Assembly (NCBI GenBank): GCA_020435995.1
Contig: JAGQYO010000026.1
Span: forward strand, 1-47,736
Length of the DNA stretch: 47,736 nucleotides
Direction of reading: 5' to 3'
Source of the DNA: Flavobacteriales bacterium
GTDB lineage: Bacteria > Bacteroidota > Bacteroidia > Flavobacteriales_G > Salibacteraceae
Shown here: positions 1-7,045 of the stretch, one piece after another
Numbering within the stretch: the stretch's first letter is position 1
Layout: every line of letters starts with the position of its first letter
Program-made: the position numbers and the translations under genes
The notes under the pieces: model-generated
The model's database searches: none
Told to the model about the DNA's origin: nothing
Seen by the model: the letters and a program-made list of their open reading frames with translations, nothing else

Positions 1-648
1 GAAACCAAAAAAGGCAATTGTCATTCGCTTCCGTATTTGTACAAAATTCTGGCTGATGAAATTGACGCAAAAGCTCATATTTCAGTTGCTCCCAATCATT
101 TTTACATAAAGCACCAAAACAAAGGCAATGGTTGGTACAATACTGAATTAACCAGTAGTATTTTTCCGATTGATGCTTGGCTCATGGCTTCGGGATATAT
201 TCATTTGGATGCCATTGTCAATAAACTTTATATGGAAGCATTGAATGATGAACAAATGATTGCCTTGAACATGATTGACCTAGCCAAAGGATATGAAAAG
301 AAATTAGGAGCTTTGACTCAAAAGGAGTTCATTCTTAAATGCTGTGACGCTGCCTTAAAAGTTTACCCTCATTATGTCAATGCTCTACTTCTCAAAGCAG
401 AAACTGAAAAGAAAACGTTTGATGCTTTGATGACTAAATACAATGCTCAATATCCAACTGACATTTTGAAAATACCTGAAGCAGAAGAAATCTTTTCGGA
501 AATGACTGCTGTTTATTCAAAGGTTCACGACCTCGGCTATCGAAAAATGCCCGAAGAAATGTATTTAAAATGGTTGGTTTCATTAAAAGAAGAAAGAAAC
601 CAATACGAAAACAAAGAAATCTCTAATTTTAAATCCACAAGCAAATGA
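1..648 (+). CDS. Transglutaminase-like protein, 5' truncated by window edge
   Basis: The frame is open from base 1 (216 residues seen to the stop at 646-648), so the N-terminus lies outside the window; the TTG at 37 is only an internal codon. The visible start holds a transglutaminase-core pattern: a Gly-Asn-Cys motif (Cys7 of the visible part), a His in APNHFY (His33) and an acidic residue after a Trp (Glu49), consistent with a Cys-His-Asp/Glu triad. The rest is helical and TPR-like (about 75-200). Its stop overlaps the ATG of the next gene (ATGA, 645-648), so it is probably co-translated with the RHS/metalloprotease cassette. Substrate and exact role are unknown. The fold assignment is inferred from the motif only. 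Confidence 0.6.
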   Translation, partial: ETKKGNCHSLPYLYKILADEIDAKAHISVAPNHFYIKHQNKGNGWYNTELTSSIFPIDAWLMASGYIHLDAIVNKLYMEALNDEQMIALNMIDLAKGYEKKLGALTQKEFILKCCDAALKVYPHYVNALLLKAETEKKTFDALMTKYNAQYPTDILKIPEAEEIFSEMTAVYSKVHDLGYRKMPEEMYLKWLVSLKEERNQYENKEISNFKSTSK

Positions 649-1658
649 AAAAACAGCTTCTATTTTTAATTGGAATTCTTGGCTTTATTGCGATACAAGC
701 GCAAGACAATCCGTTTGCCGAATTTGGTTATACGCCTAAAGTAGCAACTCTTAGTCAAGGACAATTCAATGAATCGTTTGACAATGATAGCATAGTTCAA
801 ATAGGTTCGGTATTATTTAATACCAAGACGAAACAAATTGTTGCTTTTGTTGAGTATGACACACTTTATTCAGAAGCTACTCTTGAGCCTGATATTGTGA
901 GCCGATGGATGAGCCCTGATCCGTTAGCATACCTTCGAAACTGGGTTTCGCCTTATAATTTTGTACAAAATAATCCAATTATTAGAATTGATCCAACAGG
1001 GGCACTTGATGACCATTGGTCTATAGATGAAAAAGGAAATGCAAAATTATTGGATACAGAAGGAGACGAAATTTATGTAAATAACGAGTTAATTTCCGAA
1101 TTTCAATTTAATGATCAAAATAAATTGAATGCCTTAAGTGATATTGCCGCATACTATCACAATCAAAATAATGGTTCAGATTTACACAACAATAAGGTTT
1201 CGGTGTTAGCTTTCGAAGGATTTAAAATATCAGGTTCAAGTAACTGGGATTTAGGTGACAAGCCTTACAATGGTATGCGAACTCCTCTTTTATTTGCGTA
1301 CCCCCAAAAACAATTTGGGACAAATGAAAACAGAATTGTTGTACCTGTTGAAAACGGCACAATTTCTAGTACCCTTTCAAATAAATGGAATTTACGGAAT
1401 GCATTAGTCCATGAAAACTTACATAATAATCAGCCTTTAGATAAATATGATTATAAGAGTCATGCGGCTTATTTTGAATTAGATGCATATCAAACACAAA
1501 TGAGTCATTCAACATGGAATAAAACAACCTCTGATTTCCGAGGATACATGTTAAGCAATACAAAATCATATTTAAATCAACTGAAAATCAGTTCAGATCC
1601 AGATATTCAAGAACGGTTCAATAGTTATGTGAATTTCTTTAACTCTATAAAAAAATGA
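645..1658 (+). CDS. Cassette 1: secreted mini-RHS core protein with HExxH metalloprotease-like C-terminus
   Basis: 337 residues. Residues 1-20 are a signal peptide (MKK plus hydrophobic stretch, ending QAQ). Residues 21-85 are a segment shared with cassettes 2 and 3 (GYTPKVATLSQGQF onward). Residues 87-94 are RWMSPDPL and 116-119 DPTG, the hallmark end of the RHS-associated core. After the core the sequence is unlike cassettes 2/3. It carries H256-E-N-L-H260 and, 18 residues later, F-E278-L-D-A-Y, which suits a gluzincin-like zinc site (two His plus Glu). Known family logic: RHS cores often carry swappable C-terminal toxin domains. The usual large RHS shell is absent here, so this is a miniature version. 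It overlaps both neighbours by 4 nt. No T9SS sorting domain or lipobox is seen. Toxin activity is inferred. Confidence 0.72.
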   Translation: MKKQLLFLIGILGFIAIQAQDNPFAEFGYTPKVATLSQGQFNESFDNDSIVQIGSVLFNTKTKQIVAFVEYDTLYSEATLEPDIVSRWMSPDPLAYLRNWVSPYNFVQNNPIIRIDPTGALDDHWSIDEKGNAKLLDTEGDEIYVNNELISEFQFNDQNKLNALSDIAAYYHNQNNGSDLHNNKVSVLAFEGFKISGSSNWDLGDKPYNGMRTPLLFAYPQKQFGTNENRIVVPVENGTISSTLSNKWNLRNALVHENLHNNQPLDKYDYKSHAAYFELDAYQTQMSHSTWNKTTSDFRGYMLSNTKSYLNQLKISSDPDIQERFNSYVNFFNSIKK

Positions 1659-2104
1659 AACAAATTCAAATTTTATTAATCATTCTCCTAAGTGGCGTTT
1701 TTTTATCCAGTTGTAATGAGGAAAAACAAACATCAAATGTTCAATATGAAATAATGACTTTATCTGAAAACAAGTGTTCTGTTTCCTTGATTGATGTTGA
1801 AACAAATAATTACCTAGAAGCAACTCCAGCAATAATTATAAATTCAAACTCTATTGACACAGCCTCTCTTATTAGTTATTTAAGTTCTCGTAGTCCTAGC
1901 ATTCCAATAAATAAAGGCAATTTGTTTTTAAGCTTTAAAGTATCGAACAAATTCAATATTTCAAATGTAGGTGAACTAATTTCTTTCACATTAGCAACTA
2001 CTGAAAATTTAAATGAACCTATCAAGGGTATTATTTATATAGAATTAAAGTACTCTTCAAAAGGTGATGATTGGTTGAGTCTACCCCCTCCTCCAAATTA
2101 TTAA
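1655..2104 (+). CDS. Cassette 1 partner: small lipoprotein, candidate immunity or accessory protein
   Basis: 149 residues. The N-terminus is a lipoprotein signal peptide with the lipobox LSSC (Cys20), so the mature protein is predicted to be membrane-anchored. The remainder has no motif I recognise and looks like a small beta-rich domain. The start codon overlaps the stop of the metalloprotease-like gene (ATGA), implying coupled translation and matched amounts. It is unlike the partners of cassettes 2 and 3, just as the C-terminus of its effector differs from theirs. That one-to-one change is what effector/immunity pairs show, so an immunity role in the periplasm or outer membrane is a reasonable inference. 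A chaperone or accessory lipoprotein is the alternative. Confidence 0.6.
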   Translation: MKQIQILLIILLSGVFLSSCNEEKQTSNVQYEIMTLSENKCSVSLIDVETNNYLEATPAIIINSNSIDTASLISYLSSRSPSIPINKGNLFLSFKVSNKFNISNVGELISFTLATTENLNEPIKGIIYIELKYSSKGDDWLSLPPPPNY

Positions 2105-2121
2105 TATAAAGACGAATCAAT

Positions 2122-3087
2122 ATGTTAAGATTAGTCTCCCTTTTAGTGCCATTAATTATTGTTGTTACTCTTCAGGCTCAAAATCACCCTTTTGAAAAAT
2201 ATGGTTATACACCTAAAGTAGCAACTCTTAGTCAAGGTCAATTCAACGAATCATTCGACAATGACACTATTGTTCAAATTGGCTCAGTTTTATTCAATAC
2301 AAAATCAAAACAAATTGTTGCTTTTGTTGAGTATGACACTCTCTATTCTGAAGCAACCTTAGAACCTGATATTGTTAGCCGCTGGATGAGTCCTGATCCT
2401 CTTGCGGCCAAAGCACCAGGCTGGAGTCCTTATCGATTTGCTTTTTGCAACCCAATAATGTTCGTTGATCCTGATGGAAAATTTGAAATACCGAAAGCAT
2501 TACTTGCTGCTTATCCTGAGTTAAAACCAGCCTTGAGTAATGTGTTAACCAGACTTCAGGACCCGTCCAATGCTCATATTTTGAAGGAAATAGTGGAATT
2601 AGGTGAATTTCAAACATCGGCTGACGTGTTTGCACTATTCTCAGATGAAAATAAGTCTATAACACTTGGAGCTAGATCTATGCTTTCATATAATTCCATT
2701 GAAAATAAGATTGCCGGAGATCATGGAGAACATATTCCTGAACAAAAGCCCAATGAAAGGACGGGTATTATACACTCCAAAATCAACCTTGATAATAATC
2801 TCTACAGACTTCTTGGAGACAATTCGTTAAGTTCAAAAGGAAAAGACTTCGCTAACTTACTTTTTGAATCTACTCTACTTCATGAAATTGCCCACCATGG
2901 TGATTATCAAGATGGATCGGTGGCCTCAAAAGAACTTCTTCAATTTTCAATCTCTGATGGACAAATCACCTCAAATCTTCACAACAAAGAGATTGGAGTA
3001 GTTTTTGAAACAAATGCCTATGGTGAAAACATTGATTCAAATAATAACCCAGAGGTAAAAGAGAACATTAAAAACAACACACCATGA
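2122..3087 (+). CDS. Cassette 2: secreted mini-RHS core protein with HEIAHHGD metalloprotease-like C-terminus
   Basis: 321 residues: signal peptide 1-20, shared N-terminal segment 21-85, RHS-core end RWMSPDPL at 87-94 and DPDG at 116-119. The C-terminal domain (about 120-321) has H254-E-I-A-H258-H-G-D261, followed by D264-G, and a later F-E-T-N-A-Y motif (Glu about 40 residues on) that could give the third zinc ligand. Starts at ATG 17 bp after the previous stop and ends in a stop overlapping the start of the next gene. It is closely related to cassette 3: codons for the core and the first part of the C-terminal domain are almost identical in DNA, while the region around the catalytic motif has diverged. 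Predicted to be exported; target unknown. Confidence 0.72.
   Translation: MLRLVSLLVPLIIVVTLQAQNHPFEKYGYTPKVATLSQGQFNESFDNDTIVQIGSVLFNTKSKQIVAFVEYDTLYSEATLEPDIVSRWMSPDPLAAKAPGWSPYRFAFCNPIMFVDPDGKFEIPKALLAAYPELKPALSNVLTRLQDPSNAHILKEIVELGEFQTSADVFALFSDENKSITLGARSMLSYNSIENKIAGDHGEHIPEQKPNERTGIIHSKINLDNNLYRLLGDNSLSSKGKDFANLLFESTLLHEIAHHGDYQDGSVASKELLQFSISDGQITSNLHNKEIGVVFETNAYGENIDSNNNPEVKENIKNNTP
2350..2696 (+). repeat. Near-identical coding block, copy A (RHS core and start of C-terminal domain)
   Basis: This 347-bp stretch of cassette 2 is almost identical in DNA, including silent positions, to 3986-4332 of cassette 3 (offset 1636). DNA on either side is clearly more diverged. It covers the RHS-core end and the first part of the protease-like domain, stopping before the HExxH region. 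Confidence 0.8.
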
Positions 3088-3608
3088 TGAACAATCTTCG
3101 AATACTATTGCTGCCTATTTTAAGTCTTTTATGGTTCGGTAACATTGGATATTCTCAGAATCTATACGAACTTAAGGCTTTGAATATAGATACAGAATTA
3201 TCTAATCCAAGAATTCAAGCTAAATTTATCAACCGATCAAGTAACACCATTTGGATTCCAAAAGATAAACTGAAATATCAACCCTATTTCAAACTTACCT
3301 TCCTAAATAGTAAAACTGACAAATACGGAGGGGGAATGATGTCTCATCATACTTATTACAATGGTATTTGCCCTGATGAGGTTAAGGATTGGAATGATTA
3401 CTATTATAGGGTCTTGCCGAAGGATTCTATATCCTTTTATCTAAACTTAAAAGAAATTGGGTACTATCCTCAAATTGAAAAATGGCAAGTAGGAACATCC
3501 CATGCCTATTTCATTGAACTAAATTTCCCTGCTGCGTTTAGCCAAAAATGCCCTGGAATATGGAGTGGGTGGCTTTTGTCAAATAGAGCTAGCTTAACAA
3601 TTAAGTAA
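3084..3608 (+). CDS. Cassette 2 partner: small exported protein, candidate immunity protein
   Basis: 174 residues with a cleavable signal peptide (hydrophobic to about residue 24, ending GYSQ) and no lipobox, so it is probably periplasmic. No known family recognised; it looks like a compact beta-sandwich with many aromatic residues. It is about 75 percent identical by eye to the partner in cassette 3. From ICPDEVKDW to the end the two are nearly the same, while the N-terminal half differs more. Start ATG overlaps the stop of the metalloprotease-like gene. The pairing, export signal and diverging N-terminal half suggest a cognate inhibitor or immunity protein; this is inference. Confidence 0.6.
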   Translation: MMNNLRILLLPILSLLWFGNIGYSQNLYELKALNIDTELSNPRIQAKFINRSSNTIWIPKDKLKYQPYFKLTFLNSKTDKYGGGMMSHHTYYNGICPDEVKDWNDYYYRVLPKDSISFYLNLKEIGYYPQIEKWQVGTSHAYFIELNFPAAFSQKCPGIWSGWLLSNRASLTIK

Positions 3609-3723
3609 AAGAGATTTAAAAATCAATTTTTTCACTAATAATTGTTCAATTGTCTCATACACATTGGTCATTCGCTCAAATCAACGCGTATTCCAAAAAT
3701 GCCCAAAGAGTATGGAATTTTCA
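3363..3723 (+). repeat. 361-bp direct repeat, copy 1 (3' half of partner gene plus non-coding tail)
   Basis: Matches 5002-5362 at a constant offset of 1639 with only a handful of mismatches. It covers the last 82 codons of the partner gene and 115 bp after its stop. The non-coding tail is conserved as well as the coding part, which shows recent duplication or gene conversion rather than protein-level selection. Identity stops abruptly at 3723. Confidence 0.88.
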
Positions 3724-3757
3724 CCAAGTAACCTCTGCAATAAATGAACAATATAAT

Positions 3758-4726
3758 ATGAAAAAACTACTCCTCTTTTTCGCTTTAATTGTTGGTTTTA
3801 TATCAACTCAAGCTCAAGACAATCCATTTGAAAAATATGGTTACACACCTAAAGTAGCAACTCTTAGTCAAGGACAATTCAATGAATCGTTTGATAATGA
3901 TACCGTAGTTCAAATGGGTTCGGTATTATTTAATACCAAGACTAAACAAATTATAGCGTTTGTTGAGTATGACACTTTGTATTCGGAAGCAACCCTAGAA
4001 CCTGATATTGTTAGCCGCTGGATGAGTCCTGATCCTCTTGCGGCCAAAGCACCAGGCTGGAGTCCTTATCGATTTGCTTTTTGCAACCCAATAATGTTCG
4101 TTGATCCTGATGGGAAATTTGAAATACCGAAGTCATTGCTTGCCGCCTATCCTGAGTTAAAACCAGCTTTGAATAATGTCCTAACCAGACTTCAGGACCC
4201 GTCCAATGCTCATATTTTGAAGGAAATAGTGGAATTAGGTGAATTTCAAACATCGACTGACGTGTTTGCACTATTCTCAGATGAAAATAAGTCTATAACA
4301 CTTGGAGCTAGAGCTATGCTTTCATATAATTCAGATAAGGATAAAATTGTCGGTGATAATGGCCGAATTCGTACTGATAGATTTGCCAATAAAGAAACCG
4401 GTGTAATTCATACTAATGTTGATCTTGATAAAAACCTATATCGGCTCCTTAATGACAACTCATTAAGTGAAGGTGGAAAGGAATTTGCAAATCTCCTTTT
4501 TGAATCTACATTACTACATGAAATTGTCCACCACGGTGACAAACAAGACGAAATTGAAGCCTCCCAAGAACCTCTCCAATTTTCTATATCAAAGGATGGG
4601 CAAATCACTTCAAATCTTCACAACAAGGAAGTTGGGATTGTTTTTGAAACAAATGCATATGGAGAGAATATAGATGCAAATGGAAACCAAGAAGTGAAAG
4701 AAAATATTAAAAGCAATAATCAATGA
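3758..4726 (+). CDS. Cassette 3: secreted mini-RHS core protein with HEIVHHGD metalloprotease-like C-terminus
   Basis: 322 residues from the ATG at 3758. The frame is open back to 3650, but MKKLLLFF at 3758 is a proper signal peptide and the upstream part is duplicated non-coding tail, so 3758 is chosen. Layout as in cassettes 1 and 2: signal peptide 1-20 ending QAQ, shared segment, RHS-core end at 87-94, DPDG at 116-119. Candidate zinc site is H254-E-I-V-H258-H-G-D261 with Glu297 in F-E-T-N-A-Y. The 5' DNA (3854-3952) resembles cassette 1 more than cassette 2, while 3986-4332 is nearly identical to cassette 2, so the gene is a mosaic. Stop overlaps the next start (ATGA). Target unknown. Confidence 0.73.
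   Translation: MKKLLLFFALIVGFISTQAQDNPFEKYGYTPKVATLSQGQFNESFDNDTVVQMGSVLFNTKTKQIIAFVEYDTLYSEATLEPDIVSRWMSPDPLAAKAPGWSPYRFAFCNPIMFVDPDGKFEIPKSLLAAYPELKPALNNVLTRLQDPSNAHILKEIVELGEFQTSTDVFALFSDENKSITLGARAMLSYNSDKDKIVGDNGRIRTDRFANKETGVIHTNVDLDKNLYRLLNDNSLSEGGKEFANLLFESTLLHEIVHHGDKQDEIEASQEPLQFSISKDGQITSNLHNKEVGIVFETNAYGENIDANGNQEVKENIKSNNQ
3986..4332 (+). repeat. Near-identical coding block, copy B
   Basis: Second copy of the 347-bp block found at 2350-2696. The junction with cassette-1-like DNA lies upstream, between about 3953 and 3985. Confidence 0.8.
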
Positions 4727-5247
4727 TACTGAAATACAGAGTACTAATTCTCTCCATATGGACAATAATTTGCGTCAATAACTTGGGATACACGCAAAAT
4801 TTGTACGAACTGAGAGCATTAAATTTAGAGACCCAATTATCCAATCCAAGGATTCAAGCCCAATTTGTCAATCGATCGAGCGATACTATTTGGATTCCAA
4901 AAGAAGAGCTTAAATACTCACCTTATTTCAAACTTACTATAATAGATGATAGTACTGATAATTCTGGTGGGTCAGGGGTTTCTCATCATTCTTACGAAAG
5001 CGGTATTTGCCCTGATGAGGTTAAGGATTGGAATGATTACTATTATAGGGTCTTGCCAAATGATTCTATATCCTTTTATCTAAACTTAAAAGAAATTGGG
5101 TACTATCCTCAAATTGAAAAATGGCAAGTAGGAACATCCCATGCCTATTTCATTGAACTAAATTTCCCTGCTGCGTTTAGCCAAAAATGTTCTGGAATAT
5201 GGAGTGGGTGGCTATTGTCAAATAGAGCTAGCTTAACAATTAAGTAA
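4723..5247 (+). CDS. Cassette 3 partner: small exported protein, candidate immunity protein
   Basis: 174 residues, paralogue of the cassette 2 partner. N-terminal signal peptide ends near GYTQ (about residue 25); no lipobox. The first half (to about residue 92) differs at many positions, notably the loop after PYFKLT; the second half, from ICPDEVKDW, has only about two differences. Start overlaps the protease-like gene's stop. This is the last gene of the coupled array. If these are immunity proteins, specificity would be expected to lie in the variable N-terminal half; that is inference. Confidence 0.6.
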   Translation: MILKYRVLILSIWTIICVNNLGYTQNLYELRALNLETQLSNPRIQAQFVNRSSDTIWIPKEELKYSPYFKLTIIDDSTDNSGGSGVSHHSYESGICPDEVKDWNDYYYRVLPNDSISFYLNLKEIGYYPQIEKWQVGTSHAYFIELNFPAAFSQKCSGIWSGWLLSNRASLTIK

Positions 5248-5362
5248 AAGAGATTTAAAAATCAATTTTTTTTCTAATAATTGTTCAATTGTCTCATACA
5301 CATTGGTCATTCGCTCAAATCAACGCGTATTCCAAAAATGCCCAAAGAGTATGAAATTTTCA
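5002..5362 (+). repeat. 361-bp direct repeat, copy 2
   Basis: Second copy of 3363-3723. The copy ends the cassette array; beyond 5362 the DNA is unrelated to that after copy 1, which leads into cassette 3. Confidence 0.88.
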
Positions 5363-5619
5363 TCCGCTTAAATCATGAGCCAGAAAATATAATACCTATG
5401 TAAGGTGTCAGCTATCAATTAGCAAATCGGGCGTTTAATGTTAAGTTCATACAGTAGAAATTAAAAAACTATTTTTTGAGAATCTAAGAAAGTAGATTAG
5501 TTGGTACATGCTCGCCACCGTTCTAATTGAGACAAGTAGATATACCATAAAGAGAGCCTTCGGTGTCTAAACCGTACAGAATGCTTCCAGTGTTGCAACT
5601 TGCATAATTGAAAGGATGC
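5363..5619. other. Gene-free stretch after the cassette array
   Basis: No gene recognised. On the minus strand about 32 codons (roughly 5522-5620) read as plausible protein ending in a stop, possibly a decayed gene end, but they are too short to name. No tRNA, hairpin or insertion-sequence end was seen. Confidence 0.4.
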
Positions 5620-5649
5620 AAAAAAAAATCCCGCTGAAGCGGGATTTTT
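5620..5649 (-). terminator. Rho-independent terminator, usable from both sides
   Basis: A perfect 7-bp stem (5628-5634 ATCCCGC pairs with 5639-5645 GCGGGAT) with loop TGAA, flanked by A-run and T-run. It lies 4 bp beyond the stop of the minus-strand oxoamine synthase gene and could also end transcripts from the cassette array. Confidence 0.85.
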
Positions 5650-5653
5650 AAAT

Positions 5654-6931
5654 TTATTGCATTTTGTTTCCAACCCAGTCAGGAGCTTGTTCAGCCCATT
5701 CTAGTTTGTCTTTAGAATACTCTTGGTTATCAAGTTTCGCTTTTGCAATTTCAAATTTCTCGATGGTGTAATTTACATCTTCTAGGGTGTGATTTGCAGT
5801 AGGTATTAAACGAAGCATAATCACTTCTTTAGGTACTACTGGATAAACCACTAAGGAACAGAATATTTGGTAGTTCTCCCTCATGTCGAAGATCATGTTG
5901 GTAGCTTCAATAATACCACCGTTCATCAACACAGGCGTCACACAAGAATTAGTTTCACCGATGTTGAACCCATGCGCTTTTAGCCCAGATTGCAGAGCCG
6001 TAGTAACGTCCCATAATTTTTGTTTATGAATAGGTTCGTCTCTCAGCAATTCCAGTCTTTTTTGATTACCCAGTACCAAAGGCATAGGCATCGATTTGGC
6101 AAAAATTTGAGAACGTGTATTATATCTTAAGTAGTTGATGATCGACTCATCAGAGCTAATAAATCCACCAATAGAGGCGAAAGACTTTGCAAATGTTCCA
6201 AAATAGATGTCGATTCCGTCTTGAACGCCTTGCTCTTCACCTGTTCCAGCCCCTGTTTTACCAAGAGTTCCAATGCCATGTGCATCGTCAACAAACAGTC
6301 TGAATTGGTATTTGTCTTTAAGCGCAACAATTTCTTTGAGAAGTCCTTGATCGCCAGCCATTCCGAATACACCTTCTGTGATGACCAAGATTCCGCCACC
6401 AGAAGCTTTTGTTAGGCGTGTAGCACGATCCAATTGAACTTCCAATTTGTCCATTTGGTTATGAGGATAAACAAATCGTTTTCCTTGATGCATTCTCACG
6501 CCATCAATAATACAAGCGTGTGATTCCGAATCATACACGATAACATCATTTCTATCAACTAAGGCATCAATAGCAGACGACATTCCCATGTATCCATAAT
6601 TGATAAGTAGGGTATCTTCCTTCCCTACAAACTTAGAAAGATCTTCTTCCAGTTTTTCGTGATACACTGTGTTGCCTGACATAATTCGGGCTCCCATAGG
6701 AGATGATAATCCGAAATCAGCAGCTGCCTCGGCGTCTACTCTTCTTACTTCAGGGTGATTAGCCAACCCCAGGTAATTGTTTACACTCCAAACCAATTGT
6801 TCTTTTCCTCGGAAATTCATTTTGTTTCCGATGGGGCCTTCTAATTTTGGAAAAGTAAAATAGCCATGAGACACCTCTCGGAATTGTCCAAGAGGTCCTT
6901 TTTTGTCTTTTAATTTATCAAAAATATCCAC
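5654..6931 (-). CDS. Alpha-oxoamine synthase family enzyme, probable serine palmitoyltransferase
   Basis: 425 residues, fold-type I PLP enzyme of the alpha-oxoamine synthase family, which condenses an amino acid with an acyl-CoA. Visible signatures: His138 in the PLP-stacking DSESHACIIDG segment, VDDAHG around 214-219, and the Schiff-base Lys249 in TFAKS. The long N-terminal part with FPKLEGPIGNKM and the overall length match the Bacteroidota form usually named serine palmitoyltransferase (first step of sphingolipid synthesis). 2-amino-3-ketobutyrate CoA ligase is the main alternative. Single-gene unit with its own terminator and a TAATTTTG promoter on the minus strand; divergent from bamD. 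Confidence 0.8.
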   Translation of the reverse strand: MDIFDKLKDKKGPLGQFREVSHGYFTFPKLEGPIGNKMNFRGKEQLVWSVNNYLGLANHPEVRRVDAEAAADFGLSSPMGARIMSGNTVYHEKLEEDLSKFVGKEDTLLINYGYMGMSSAIDALVDRNDVIVYDSESHACIIDGVRMHQGKRFVYPHNQMDKLEVQLDRATRLTKASGGGILVITEGVFGMAGDQGLLKEIVALKDKYQFRLFVDDAHGIGTLGKTGAGTGEEQGVQDGIDIYFGTFAKSFASIGGFISSDESIINYLRYNTRSQIFAKSMPMPLVLGNQKRLELLRDEPIHKQKLWDVTTALQSGLKAHGFNIGETNSCVTPVLMNGGIIEATNMIFDMRENYQIFCSLVVYPVVPKEVIMLRLIPTANHTLEDVNYTIEKFEIAKAKLDNQEYSKDKLEWAEQAPDWVGNKMQ

Positions 6932-6954
6932 GTATGTCGTTTTGAAATTCGGGC

Positions 6955-6962
6955 CAAAATTA
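6955..6962 (-). promoter_or_regulatory. Bacteroidota-type -7 element for the oxoamine synthase gene
   Basis: Minus-strand TAATTTTG matches TAnnTTTG, 23 bp upstream of the ATG. No clear TTTG -33 element is visible. Confidence 0.55.
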
Positions 6963-7030
6963 AGAGAATTATTTCCATAAGTTTTATTTCCAATTAAGGA
7001 TATACTAACAATAAAACTCTCGAATGCACG

Positions 7031-7038
7031 TATATTTG
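7031..7038 (+). promoter_or_regulatory. Bacteroidota-type -7 element for bamD
   Basis: TATATTTG matches TAnnTTTG and ends 7 bp before the TTG start of bamD, so the transcript would have almost no leader. Confidence 0.6.
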
Positions 7039-7045
7039 CCGCGCT

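Noticed and set aside
2375..2635. 86-codon minus-strand frames within cassettes 2 and 3 (also 4011-4271)
   Set aside because: They appear twice only because the underlying DNA is duplicated; no signal or domain is visible.
3609..3723. Integron attC-like or insertion-sequence remnant in the duplicated tail
   Set aside because: No core-site pairs, terminal inverted repeats or transposase fragments could be seen.
3650..3757. N-terminal extension of the cassette 3 protein
   Set aside because: The stretch is part of the duplicated non-coding tail, begins with TTG, and would bury the signal peptide at 3758.
5363..5619. Gene on the minus strand between the array and the terminator
   Set aside because: Only about 32 plausible codons before a stop and interrupted frames otherwise; not enough to call a gene.
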